A stretch of 8,041 nucleotides of DNA from Desulfobacteraceae bacterium (GTDB taxonomy: Bacteria; Desulfobacterota; Desulfobacteria; Desulfobacterales; UBA11574): the NCBI GenBank assembly GCA_002868985.1, contig PKTV01000399.1:1-8041 (forward strand), given 5' to 3'. A program made the position numbers and the translations under genes. Below are positions 1 through 5,308 of the stretch, piece by piece. The notes beneath the pieces were generated by a model. The model was not told the origin of the DNA. It did not search any database and worked only from the letters and a program-made list of their open reading frames with translations. Numbering within the stretch: position 1 is the stretch's first letter; every line of letters begins with the position of its first letter.

Positions 1-423
1 ACACAGTATAACATTACCCTGCCCCCCGGAATTTTTTTAAGAAAGGTGATCCCATCTGTCATAGAAGTAATCCTTGACGAAACGATTAAAAAAGAAATTT
101 CTTTGCAGATCGACTGGGTTGGAGAACTACCGAAAGGATTAATTCTTTCAGAAATAGAAATAGACCCGGATAAAATTGAAATTATCGGAGGAAAACGGAT
201 TTTGGGGAATATTTCGACCCTATACACGGAAAAGGTACCCCTGGACAACTTAAAAGGAACCGGAACCATATGGGCTAATCTTGCCCTCACCCCTGCTGCC
301 TTGAAAATCGCCCCGGGCTCAAAAGACAAGGTGAGAATAGTGTATGTTGTTAACCCAAGACCCGACCCGGATAAACCGGAAAAAACAAATAACAAATCAC
401 AAAAAACAAATAATATCCAATGA
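1..423 (+). CDS. YbbR/CdaR-family protein, C-terminal part (5' end outside window)
   Basis: The frame is open from base 1, so this is the 3' end of a longer gene and the GTG at 46 is not its start. The first ~25 residues (YNITLPPGIFLRKVIPSVIE) look like the end of one YbbR repeat. About residues 40-116 form a last full YbbR repeat: a beta-rich stretch with 'IDWVGELPKGL', 'IEIDPDKIEIIGGKRIL' and a final strand 'VRIVYVV'. In the known family, CdaR/YbbR proteins are membrane-anchored, extracytoplasmic and regulate the diadenylate cyclase CdaA, whose gene usually lies just upstream; that part is not visible here. After the domain comes a low-complexity tail (PDPDKPEKTNNKSQKTNN) encoded by an AT-rich repeat element, which also supplies the TGA stop. 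Family assignment is by pattern recognition; identity as CdaR proper is an inference. Confidence 0.72.
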   Translation, partial: TQYNITLPPGIFLRKVIPSVIEVILDETIKKEISLQIDWVGELPKGLILSEIEIDPDKIEIIGGKRILGNISTLYTEKVPLDNLKGTGTIWANLALTPAALKIAPGSKDKVRIVYVVNPRPDPDKPEKTNNKSQKTNNIQ

Positions 424-540
424 CCAAAAAGAAAAATTCAAAACAAAAAAAACCGATTAAATATACAAAATTTAGTTTTGGTCATTGAAATTTGGAATTT
501 CGAATTTATTTGGAATTTGGTGCTTGTATTTTGTTTTTTT
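380..540. repeat. AT-rich inverted-repeat element overlapping the ybbR 3' end
   Basis: A perfect 12-bp inverted repeat, CAATGACCAAAA at 418-429 and TTTTGGTCATTG at 476-487, encloses a 46-bp A-rich loop. The left flank holds a 13-bp direct repeat AAAAAACAAATAA (380-392 and 401-413). The right flank holds an 11-bp direct repeat ATTTGGAATTT (490-500 and 508-518). The two flanks are loosely complementary (CAAATAA-type against TTATTTG-type), so the whole unit could fold as one long imperfect hairpin. The stop codon of the YbbR gene (421-423) lies inside the left arm. Sitting between convergent genes, it may act as a two-way transcription stop, although there is no GC-rich stem with a U-tract. I believe similar AT-rich elements are scattered through deltaproteobacterial genomes, but that is recollection. 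Confidence 0.6.
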
Positions 541-608
541 GCCATAAAATGCACAAAATTCACAATTAAGGTACTATGACTAGATAGACGTCCCGAAACC
601 CGGTCGGA

Positions 609-1217
609 TTATCCGCGCCGGAAGAGGAATTCCATAAAGCCAGGACGGCAAATGAAGGATTTGGCAGGAATAAACGGCGTCATCATGGACAATACGTCTC
701 TGTTCTGGCGACCCCGTAACGGCAGGTCGAGATGAAGCTGGGGCCGCAAGTAAATTCGATAGTTTTGTCCCACAACAAAGGACCTTGTTTCAGATGACGC
801 TATCTGATCACCCATAACCATAACCACCGCCATTCCCTCTGGTTTTAACATGGAGTGGCACAAGGTTACCAGCCGGTTAACATCCTGTTCATCCAGGCGG
901 TCCGCTAATTCCCACACCAAAATTCCATCGAAACTTTCAGGTTGATAGTCGAGGTCCTTCCAGATTTGATACACTGGATCGCCCTTGCGAAGATACCGGT
1001 CCAGCCGGATGAACAAGTCACAAACGTAGTGTTTCCAAACTCTGCTGGCAAAAAATCTGATATTTTCCTGACAAACCGGACCAACATCCAACAATCTGCT
1101 TTGTGGTTGTTGATCAAGATGTTCCATAAAAAGCTTCAGGACGTTGCTGGAGTAGCCCTCCAACCCAAAGTGTTGGTTCAGATCCCTTTGGTTCAGATCT
1201 CTAGCGGAAGCAGCCAA
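609..1217 (-). CDS. SAM-dependent methyltransferase-like protein with degenerate motif I
   Basis: The 202-aa protein has the layout of a small class I (Rossmann) methyltransferase. A motif-I-like strand is at residues 41-50 (RLLDVGPVCQ), a post-III-type segment at 96-106 (FDGILVWELAD) and the 'MLKPEGMAVVMV' strand at 123-134, the usual 'LkPGG' element. The glycine-rich SAM loop is eroded: the expected DxGxGxG reads DVGPVCQEN, so catalysis is uncertain. The substrate is unknown. The start is taken as the TTG at 1217, three bases after the bactofilin stop, because an AAGGGG ribosome-binding site lies 9 nt upstream and no ATG fits better. The spacing implies co-transcription and probably translational coupling with bactofilin. 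An in-frame duplication (DLNQ RDLNQ) occurs at residues 7-15. There are no membrane segments, so it is probably cytoplasmic. Confidence 0.7.
   Translation of the reverse strand: MAASARDLNQRDLNQHFGLEGYSSNVLKLFMEHLDQQPQSRLLDVGPVCQENIRFFASRVWKHYVCDLFIRLDRYLRKGDPVYQIWKDLDYQPESFDGILVWELADRLDEQDVNRLVTLCHSMLKPEGMAVVMVMGDQIASSETRSFVVGQNYRIYLRPQLHLDLPLRGRQNRDVLSMMTPFIPAKSFICRPGFMEFLFRRG
1173..1199. repeat. Short tandem duplication inside the methyltransferase 5' end
   Basis: The 12-mer TTGGTTCAGATC occurs at 1173-1184 and again at 1188-1199, a 15-bp period. On the minus strand it encodes DLNQ-R-DLNQ near the protein N-terminus. It keeps the frame and looks like a recent slippage duplication. Confidence 0.75.
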
Positions 1218-1220
1218 TGA

Positions 1221-1706
1221 TCAATTCCCCTTGCTGTCTTTGCCGGCCAGGGTCAATGGTTCTTTTGTCGGTACAGAGGGCGATTTTACTTCGGGCTTTC
1301 CTAATGGAACGGCTTTTTGCGTCGGTTCGCGTTCCAGCTCGATCACCGCCTTAAGATAGGCTCCGTCCTCTACGGAGATACTCTTTGCTTTGATTTCTCC
1401 ATTAAAATCAGCTGCCTTTGTTATCTCCACTCTACCGGTCGCGCTAATGTTCCCCTCCAACTTACCGCTAATGGTGACATTTGCAGCACGAACCTCGGCC
1501 TCTACCTGACCCTTTGAGCCTACTGTTAAATGATTGGCTTTCATTTCAATGCTTCCCTTGACCGAGCCCTCAATAAGCAGATCTTCCTCGCCGCGGATAG
1601 TGCCCTCTATATAAATTTGATCTCCGATAATTGTCCTATCAACCATTGTGACCGGACTGTTGGAGACTTTAGGCTCGGCATTTGCCTTTTTTGATTTCTT
1701 GAGCAT
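1221..1706 (-). CDS. Bactofilin (polymer-forming cytoskeletal protein)
   Basis: The 161-aa protein has the standard bactofilin architecture: a short basic N-terminus (MLKKSKK), a right-handed beta-helix core at about residues 23-125 and a disordered, Pro/Lys-rich C-terminal tail (126-161). The core shows the periodic short strands and glycines typical of the family: IIGDQIYIEGTIRG, LLIEGSVKGSIE, LTVGSKGQVEAEV, VTISGKLEGNI, VEITKAADFNGEI, ISVEDGAYLKA. Bactofilins polymerise without nucleotide into membrane-associated filaments that position wall-synthesis or wall-cleaving enzymes, or polar proteins. The start at 1706 is preferred over an in-frame ATG at 1748 because AGGGGGG sits 5 nt before it. 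The family's frequent M23-peptidase partner gene is absent here; instead a methyltransferase-like gene follows after 3 nt. The family call is firm, but the role in shape or polarity is inferred. Confidence 0.94.
   Translation of the reverse strand: MLKKSKKANAEPKVSNSPVTMVDRTIIGDQIYIEGTIRGEEDLLIEGSVKGSIEMKANHLTVGSKGQVEAEVRAANVTISGKLEGNISATGRVEITKAADFNGEIKAKSISVEDGAYLKAVIELEREPTQKAVPLGKPEVKSPSVPTKEPLTLAGKDSKGN
1227..1232 (-). promoter_or_regulatory. Ribosome-binding site for the TTG start of the methyltransferase gene
   Basis: AAGGGG on the minus strand lies 9 nt before the TTG at 1217 and within the last codons of the bactofilin gene. It supports the non-ATG start and translational coupling of the two genes. 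Confidence 0.6.
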
Positions 1707-1711
1707 GAGAT

Positions 1712-1718
1712 CCCCCCT
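1712..1718 (-). promoter_or_regulatory. Strong ribosome-binding site of bactofilin
   Basis: AGGGGGG on the minus strand, 5 nt before the ATG at 1706, decides the start. The longer reading from 1748 would translate this site as Lys-Arg-Gly. Confidence 0.75.
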
Positions 1719-1737
1719 TTTTGGGAAAAATAATTTA

Positions 1738-1746
1738 TTTATAATC
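1738..1746. promoter_or_regulatory. Possible bidirectional -10 element between bactofilin and the 40-aa ORF
   Basis: The plus strand reads a perfect TATAAT at 1740-1745, and the minus strand reads TATAAA (1743-1738) over nearly the same bases. The plus -10 ends 9 nt before the ATG at 1755, so a transcript from it would start at about the A of that ATG (leaderless). The minus -10 would give a short leader containing the bactofilin ribosome-binding site. Neither side has a clear -35 hexamer and the surroundings are AT-rich, so this is tentative. Confidence 0.25.
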
Positions 1747-1754
1747 ATGTCCCG

Positions 1755-1877
1755 ATGAAATATTTTGAATTTCCGACGGTTGAAGATGAAGCTTTCGGTA
1801 AGGCGGACAAGAAAAAATTTGTTTCGCCCACCGCTTCAAAGGCTTTATTGCCTTATTGGGATATAAAATTTGGTTAA
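1755..1877 (+). CDS. Possible small protein of 40 aa, family unknown
   Basis: An ATG-to-TAA frame of 41 codons runs divergently from bactofilin, 48 bp from its start. The product begins MKYFEFPTVEDEAF, has a charged middle (GKADKKKF) and ends in SKALLPYWDIKFG. Composition is balanced rather than repeat-like, with acidic and basic residues, aromatic residues and one Trp, and codon choice resembles the neighbouring genes. It has no signal peptide or membrane segment and I recognise no family. Against it: no Shine-Dalgarno sequence precedes the ATG, and in-frame stops confine it to this length (TAA at 1731). A leaderless transcript from the TATAAT at 1740-1745 would fit. It could instead be the surviving C-terminal piece of a decayed gene. 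Confidence 0.35.
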   Translation: MKYFEFPTVEDEAFGKADKKKFVSPTASKALLPYWDIKFG

Positions 1878-2075
1878 TGATATGTTAATTCCCGTTTTAT
1901 GTCAATCCCAAACTGAGCGTCTTAAATACCGACAAATCGATAATAAAGTAATGATTATAAGTAAATATCCTGGCCCAGAGGGTCAGACTTTGGGTTCCCC
2001 CTGGAAGGGGCTGCTTTACTTAAAGCTGTATAAGTTAAAAGTGCCTATTTATCCCGTATTCATCGGGAAAGCTAT

Positions 2076-2107
2076 GGCGTCGCTTCGCTCTCTACGAGCC
2101 GGATGCC
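2076..2107. repeat. REP-like imperfect stem-loop
   Basis: The outer stem pairs GGCGTC (2076-2081) with GATGCC (2102-2107) through one G-U pair. The inner stem pairs GCTC (2087-2090) with GAGC (2096-2099) around a 5-nt loop. A smaller TCCCG/CGGGA hairpin lies just before it (2052-2068). The size, GC-rich stem and intergenic placement resemble repetitive extragenic palindromes. Confidence 0.4.
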
Positions 2108-2246
2108 GCTGATTTTATATAATTGTTAGAATTCATTAACCCTGGCCCAGACCGATCACCAATACTCTATACTAAGAAAGTCATATTTGCACTGATATAT
2201 AAGTCAAATCAATATATTAACGATTCGCACCAGGGCGGGCTTTAGC

Positions 2247-2275
2247 TCACTTTAAACTATAGTTCACTTCAAACT
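2247..2275. repeat. 17-bp-spaced direct repeat TCACTTYAAACT
   Basis: TCACTTTAAACT (2247-2258) and TCACTTCAAACT (2264-2275) differ by one base and are offset by 17 bp. The flanking bases are not conserved. The pair could be two units of a degenerate tandem repeat or a paired binding site. Confidence 0.4.
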
Positions 2276-2296
2276 CTTACAGCGATTCTTCAGACA

Positions 2297-2364
2297 GAGC
2301 CGAAGAGCTCCGACTCCCGCAATGCGGGACAGGCAAGGCCCATCGAAGATCCCGCCATGCGGGG
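2297..2364. repeat. Cluster of three stem-loops downstream of the TPR lipoprotein gene
   Basis: Three hairpins follow one another: GAGC/GCTC (2297-2310), TCCCGC-AAT-GCGGGA (2315-2329) and TCCCGC-CAT-GCGGGG (2350-2364). The last two share the same 6-bp stem and triloop length, and both are followed by A/C-AGG or AAGG, as if copies of one unit. On the minus strand they begin about 36 nt after the lipoprotein stop. They could protect the 3' end of the transcript or attenuate it, but there is no U-tract. Confidence 0.45.
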
Positions 2365-2399
2365 AAGGACCAGGATTATTATGACTAAATAAATATAAC

Positions 2400-2858
2400 T
2401 TACTGATCTTGTTCTTTAATCCGTTCCCTTTGCAATCTGACACGATATCGCCATTCACTGTCATCTTTAAGATAGATTTCCGCCAGGCGATTGAATTCAG
2501 CGGCCTGCCCAACATTCCATTTCATGAGCCAAGCCTCGGCCAAATAGTAGTAATTCCGGCCATTGTTTGGATTGAGGTTCAGGGCCCGTTCCAGTATTCC
2601 GATGGCATCATCGGGCTGGTTATTTTCTAAAAACATCCGTCCCTGTTCGGTTAACTGCAAAGCGGCAAGGGCACGGGGGCTGAGGCCGGGTTTTTCGTCA
2701 TTTTCCTCGAATTCACCGGCCTCTCGGGGCGTTTCCCGATAGACCTCCGGCGAGGGCTTCATAACAGCAGGAGCACACCCTGAAAGGACCATCGAAAATC
2801 CGAATATAAAAGTGACGATAACCATTTTAAAATTTATTAATAAAACCTTTAAGCCCAT
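2400..2858 (-). CDS. TPR lipoprotein, candidate PBP1B activator (LpoP-like)
   Basis: The 152-aa protein starts with a lipoprotein signal peptide: Lys at 4 and 11, a hydrophobic stretch and the lipobox VLSGC with Cys28 as the lipidated residue. Ala follows the Cys, so there is no Asp inner-membrane retention signal and outer-membrane sorting is expected. A Pro/Glu-rich linker (about 34-60) leads to two TPR-like helix pairs at about 62-95 (ending ERALNLNP) and 96-130. The start at 2858 is chosen because AAGGA lies 6 nt before it and it gives the signal peptide a basic n-region. A TTG at 2873 and an ATG at 2825 are poorer. It overlaps the PBP1B gene by 32 nt, implying co-translation. In Pseudomonas, LpoP is a TPR lipoprotein encoded with PBP1B that activates it from the outer membrane; equivalence here is inferred from position and architecture. 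Confidence 0.85.
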   Translation of the reverse strand: MGLKVLLINFKMVIVTFIFGFSMVLSGCAPAVMKPSPEVYRETPREAGEFEENDEKPGLSPRALAALQLTEQGRMFLENNQPDDAIGILERALNLNPNNGRNYYYLAEAWLMKWNVGQAAEFNRLAEIYLKDDSEWRYRVRLQRERIKEQDQ

Positions 2859-5154
2859 CAATGATCCTTCCAAATGAATCTCCGTCTCCGTGAATTGCGC
2901 AATGGTCTATGGGCACATGATCCGCCAGAAAATATTCTTCTATTGGATGAGGGCAGCTGTCTTCTACAGCCAGTTGTCCGCTTTCTGAACAGACAACCTG
3001 TTTGACCACTCCCGGCGGCATCCTAAACCAGCCTCCCGAGACATATTGGGGCAAGGCATTCACGAGACCGGCCCAAATCGGCAAGGCAGCTTTCGAGCCC
3101 GAGGCGTAAATAGAAGCGCCATCATCGAATCCCACCCATATCAACGCCAGAATGTCCGGCGTATATCCCACAAACCAGGCATCTCTATAATCGTTGGTAG
3201 TGCCGGTCTTGGCGGCAACCGGAAAGGCTACTCCCATTTTTTTTAATGAATTTGCAGTGCCATTTTCCACAACACTTTGTAATAATGAACTCATGATAAA
3301 GGCTTTTTCAGGCGTTGTAACCTGCTTGATGCTCATATATCTTCGTTCCATAACGATATCATTCTCGTCCAAGACCTCTTTCAGAGCCAACGGATAAGAT
3401 AGTACACCATCTGCAGCAAAAGGACAATACGCACGCGCCAGTTCCAACGGTATCACCTCAAAGGATCCCAACGCAATGGATGGATACGGTTTTAGAGGGG
3501 TCGAGAATCCGAACTTGCCCACTTCGCTAATGATTTGATCTATCCCCACTTGCATGGCCAGATCAACCGTTGCCAAATTTATGGATCTCGCCAAAGCATT
3601 TCTCATACGCACGCTTTCCTCCGGCATCGGTTCATAGTTCTGGGGAATCCATTCCTTCCCATCAATTTCATAAATTCTGGATTCATTGGACAGTATGGAG
3701 GCCGGAGTGAATTTATCCAATCCACTCAAGTATACAAAAGGTTTGAATGCACTGCCGGGTTGTCGCTGCGCCTGGGTAATTCGATTGAACTGACTTGCAC
3801 TGTAATTGCGTCCGCCAACCATGGCCAAGACATAACCGGTTTTGGGCTGCATAACAATAACAGCGCCTTGCAGTTGTTTTTGGGGATCTGTACGATACAA
3901 TTCCGGGTTTGACTTCTCCAGCGAATCCAGGCCCGTTCTCAGTGCGTTTTCCGCCGCCATTTGGACCTGGGTGTCCAGGGTTGTATAAATCGACAACCCA
4001 AGACTGGATAAGTCTTGGGGAGAATACAGCACTGTAAGCTGCTCAGACAGATAGTCCATAAAATAAGGCGCCTTTTTCCCGTAAGACGCATAACCAACTG
4101 CCTCCACAGGTAAAGGCAACGCCATTTTCAGTTCTTCATCTGAAATCCATCCCTGCTCAACCATGGCGTTCAGCACCATGTCTCTCCGTTTTTGACAACG
4201 GTCTTTATCAATATAAGGAGAATAATGGTTGGGGCCCCTGATTAGACCCGCCAGAGTCGCGGCTTCAACCAGGGAAAGGTTGCTCACAGATTTGCCAAAA
4301 TAGAAAAAAGACGCCTCACCGATACCGTTTATCGCTTCTGATGCTTTCTGTCCCAGATAGATTTCATTGAGATAAATTTCGAGGATTTCATTTTTCTCAT
4401 ACATCACCTCAATGGTAACAGACATGAACAGCTCTTTTAGTTTTCGAATGAACGTCCTCTTGGATGTAAGAAAATAATTTTTGGCCAATTGCTGGGTAAT
4501 GGTAGACCCCCCTTGACGTATGGAGGCATGGCGCAGATTCGTGTAAACCGCTCTTAATATTCCCTGTTGGTCCAGCCTTTTGTGTGTGTAAAGCCGACGA
4601 TCTTCTGCGGCTAAAACAGCATAGATGACATGCTGAGAAACTTGATCTATGGAAATAAGTTGCCGTCGTTCTCGATGAGGGCCAAAAAATAACATGACCT
4701 CCTCCGGCTCAAGCTCCAAAATGGGAAGCAGCTGACCTGTATTTAAATTGGTTATCGATTCTATTCGGTTTTCACCAAATCTGATTTGAACGGGAATGCC
4801 TTCCTTGTATCTCGATGGGACGATAAAATCGTGGAGATAAAGTTGTATAGATGATGCAGACCGATTGAGCTCACCCTTATCCACCGGCCTATGGGCAACT
4901 TCCCGATACCCCAAACGGCGAAGTTTTTCATTAAAAAGTGTACGATTTGTTTTTTGCCCAGGGTATAGTATTGTCGTATCTGAATAAACTTTGGAAGGTA
5001 TACTCCATCGCCGCCCTGAAAATCTTTTGTCTATTTGGATGGAAAGATACCAGCAATACACCAGCATAATTCCACATATGAGGATAACGGTTGGCAGATA
5101 CCACTTAAGCAGCCGTTTAAAAAATATATTTATGGATCGTTTTTTCTTTGTCAT
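2827..5154 (-). CDS. mrcB: Bifunctional penicillin-binding protein of the PBP1B type (GT51 transglycosylase and transpeptidase)
   Basis: The 775-aa class A PBP polymerises lipid II into glycan strands and cross-links the stem peptides on the periplasmic side. It has a basic cytoplasmic N-terminus and one membrane helix at about 17-38. A UB2H-like region lies at about 50-150 (SIPSKVYSDT, LRRLGYREV). The GT51 domain shows E184 in AEDRRLY, QGGSTITQQL at 214-223, RKLKE with E241 aligning with the second catalytic Glu, and YLNEIYLGQ at 261-269. The transpeptidase has S468-AF-K471, S524-I-N526 and K649-T-G. The C-terminus has a Cys-containing tail (VCSESGQL, SCPHP, DHCAIHG). GT51 motif 1 is slightly unusual (HKRLD where HxGxD is common). 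Length fits PBP1B. The ATG at 5154 has a weak ribosome-binding site; it is about 154 bp after the SH3 gene. It is a beta-lactam target. Confidence 0.96.
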   Translation of the reverse strand: MTKKKRSINIFFKRLLKWYLPTVILICGIMLVYCWYLSIQIDKRFSGRRWSIPSKVYSDTTILYPGQKTNRTLFNEKLRRLGYREVAHRPVDKGELNRSASSIQLYLHDFIVPSRYKEGIPVQIRFGENRIESITNLNTGQLLPILELEPEEVMLFFGPHRERRQLISIDQVSQHVIYAVLAAEDRRLYTHKRLDQQGILRAVYTNLRHASIRQGGSTITQQLAKNYFLTSKRTFIRKLKELFMSVTIEVMYEKNEILEIYLNEIYLGQKASEAINGIGEASFFYFGKSVSNLSLVEAATLAGLIRGPNHYSPYIDKDRCQKRRDMVLNAMVEQGWISDEELKMALPLPVEAVGYASYGKKAPYFMDYLSEQLTVLYSPQDLSSLGLSIYTTLDTQVQMAAENALRTGLDSLEKSNPELYRTDPQKQLQGAVIVMQPKTGYVLAMVGGRNYSASQFNRITQAQRQPGSAFKPFVYLSGLDKFTPASILSNESRIYEIDGKEWIPQNYEPMPEESVRMRNALARSINLATVDLAMQVGIDQIISEVGKFGFSTPLKPYPSIALGSFEVIPLELARAYCPFAADGVLSYPLALKEVLDENDIVMERRYMSIKQVTTPEKAFIMSSLLQSVVENGTANSLKKMGVAFPVAAKTGTTNDYRDAWFVGYTPDILALIWVGFDDGASIYASGSKAALPIWAGLVNALPQYVSGGWFRMPPGVVKQVVCSESGQLAVEDSCPHPIEEYFLADHVPIDHCAIHGDGDSFGRIIDGLKGFINKF
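2865..2869 (-). promoter_or_regulatory. Ribosome-binding site of the TPR lipoprotein, inside the PBP gene
   Basis: AAGGA on the minus strand, 6 nt before the ATG at 2858, lies within the final codons of the PBP1B gene. It selects the ATG at 2858 as the start. Confidence 0.6.
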
Positions 5155-5308
5155 TTGTGTTTAAAGTGATTTTTTTCGAAGATGGGTTTCGATTGAATAT
5201 CAAAAGTAGAATAATGGAGCAATGGAATATTGGACTGTTAAACGTTTCGGGATTTCTATCCCACTATGAGTGTGGAAAAAGGGCCGAAAGATTTTTTTTC
5301 AGTTCAAT

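Larger units (their letters stand above)
1878..2399. other. Long spacer with palindromic repeats, no convincing gene
   Basis: This 522-bp stretch between the lipoprotein stop and the 40-aa ORF holds many small palindromes: CCCC/GGGG at 1997-2010, TCCCG/CGGGA at 2052-2068, a 32-nt imperfect stem-loop at 2076-2107 and a trio at 2297-2364. It also has an 11-bp direct repeat CCTGGCCCAGA (1969-1979 and 2141-2151). AAGTAAA (1959-1965) and TTTACTT (2015-2021) bracket the first hairpin. The only ORFs of any size have no ribosome-binding site and run through these repeats. No T-run follows any stem, so no standard intrinsic terminator is evident for the lipoprotein gene. It reads as accumulated REP-like intergenic elements. 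Confidence 0.55.

Noticed and set aside
1802..1854. Possible riboswitch-like leader of bactofilin (hairpins GGCG/CGCC at 1802-1828 and AAGGC/GCCTT at 1839-1854)
   Set aside because: I compared it with the c-di-GMP-I consensus from memory and it does not fit. The stems are short, and the region is better explained as the 40-aa reading frame on the other strand.
1870..2112. Plus-strand 80-codon frame starting at a TTG
   Set aside because: It has no ribosome-binding site and no recognisable domain, and it runs through hairpins and direct repeats of the spacer; its C-terminus (ASLRSLRAGCR) is the translation of a stem-loop.
2264..2515. Minus-strand 83-codon frame overlapping the lipoprotein 3' end
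   Set aside because: It overlaps the real TPR coding frame and then translates the stem-loop cluster; no start signal or protein-like features.
2823..2825. ATG at 2825 as the start of the TPR lipoprotein, one base after the PBP stop
   Set aside because: It would give a signal peptide without basic residues and has no ribosome-binding site at a usable distance; the ATG at 2858 has both.
3535..3912. Plus-strand 125-codon frame inside the PBP gene
   Set aside because: It is opposite the transpeptidase domain, whose catalytic motifs are clearly on the minus strand; a shadow frame.
5249..5275. Hairpins GGGAT/ATCCC and CCAC/GTGG after the SH3 gene as an intrinsic terminator
   Set aside because: The stems are 4-5 bp, overlap each other, and no T-run follows on the minus strand.
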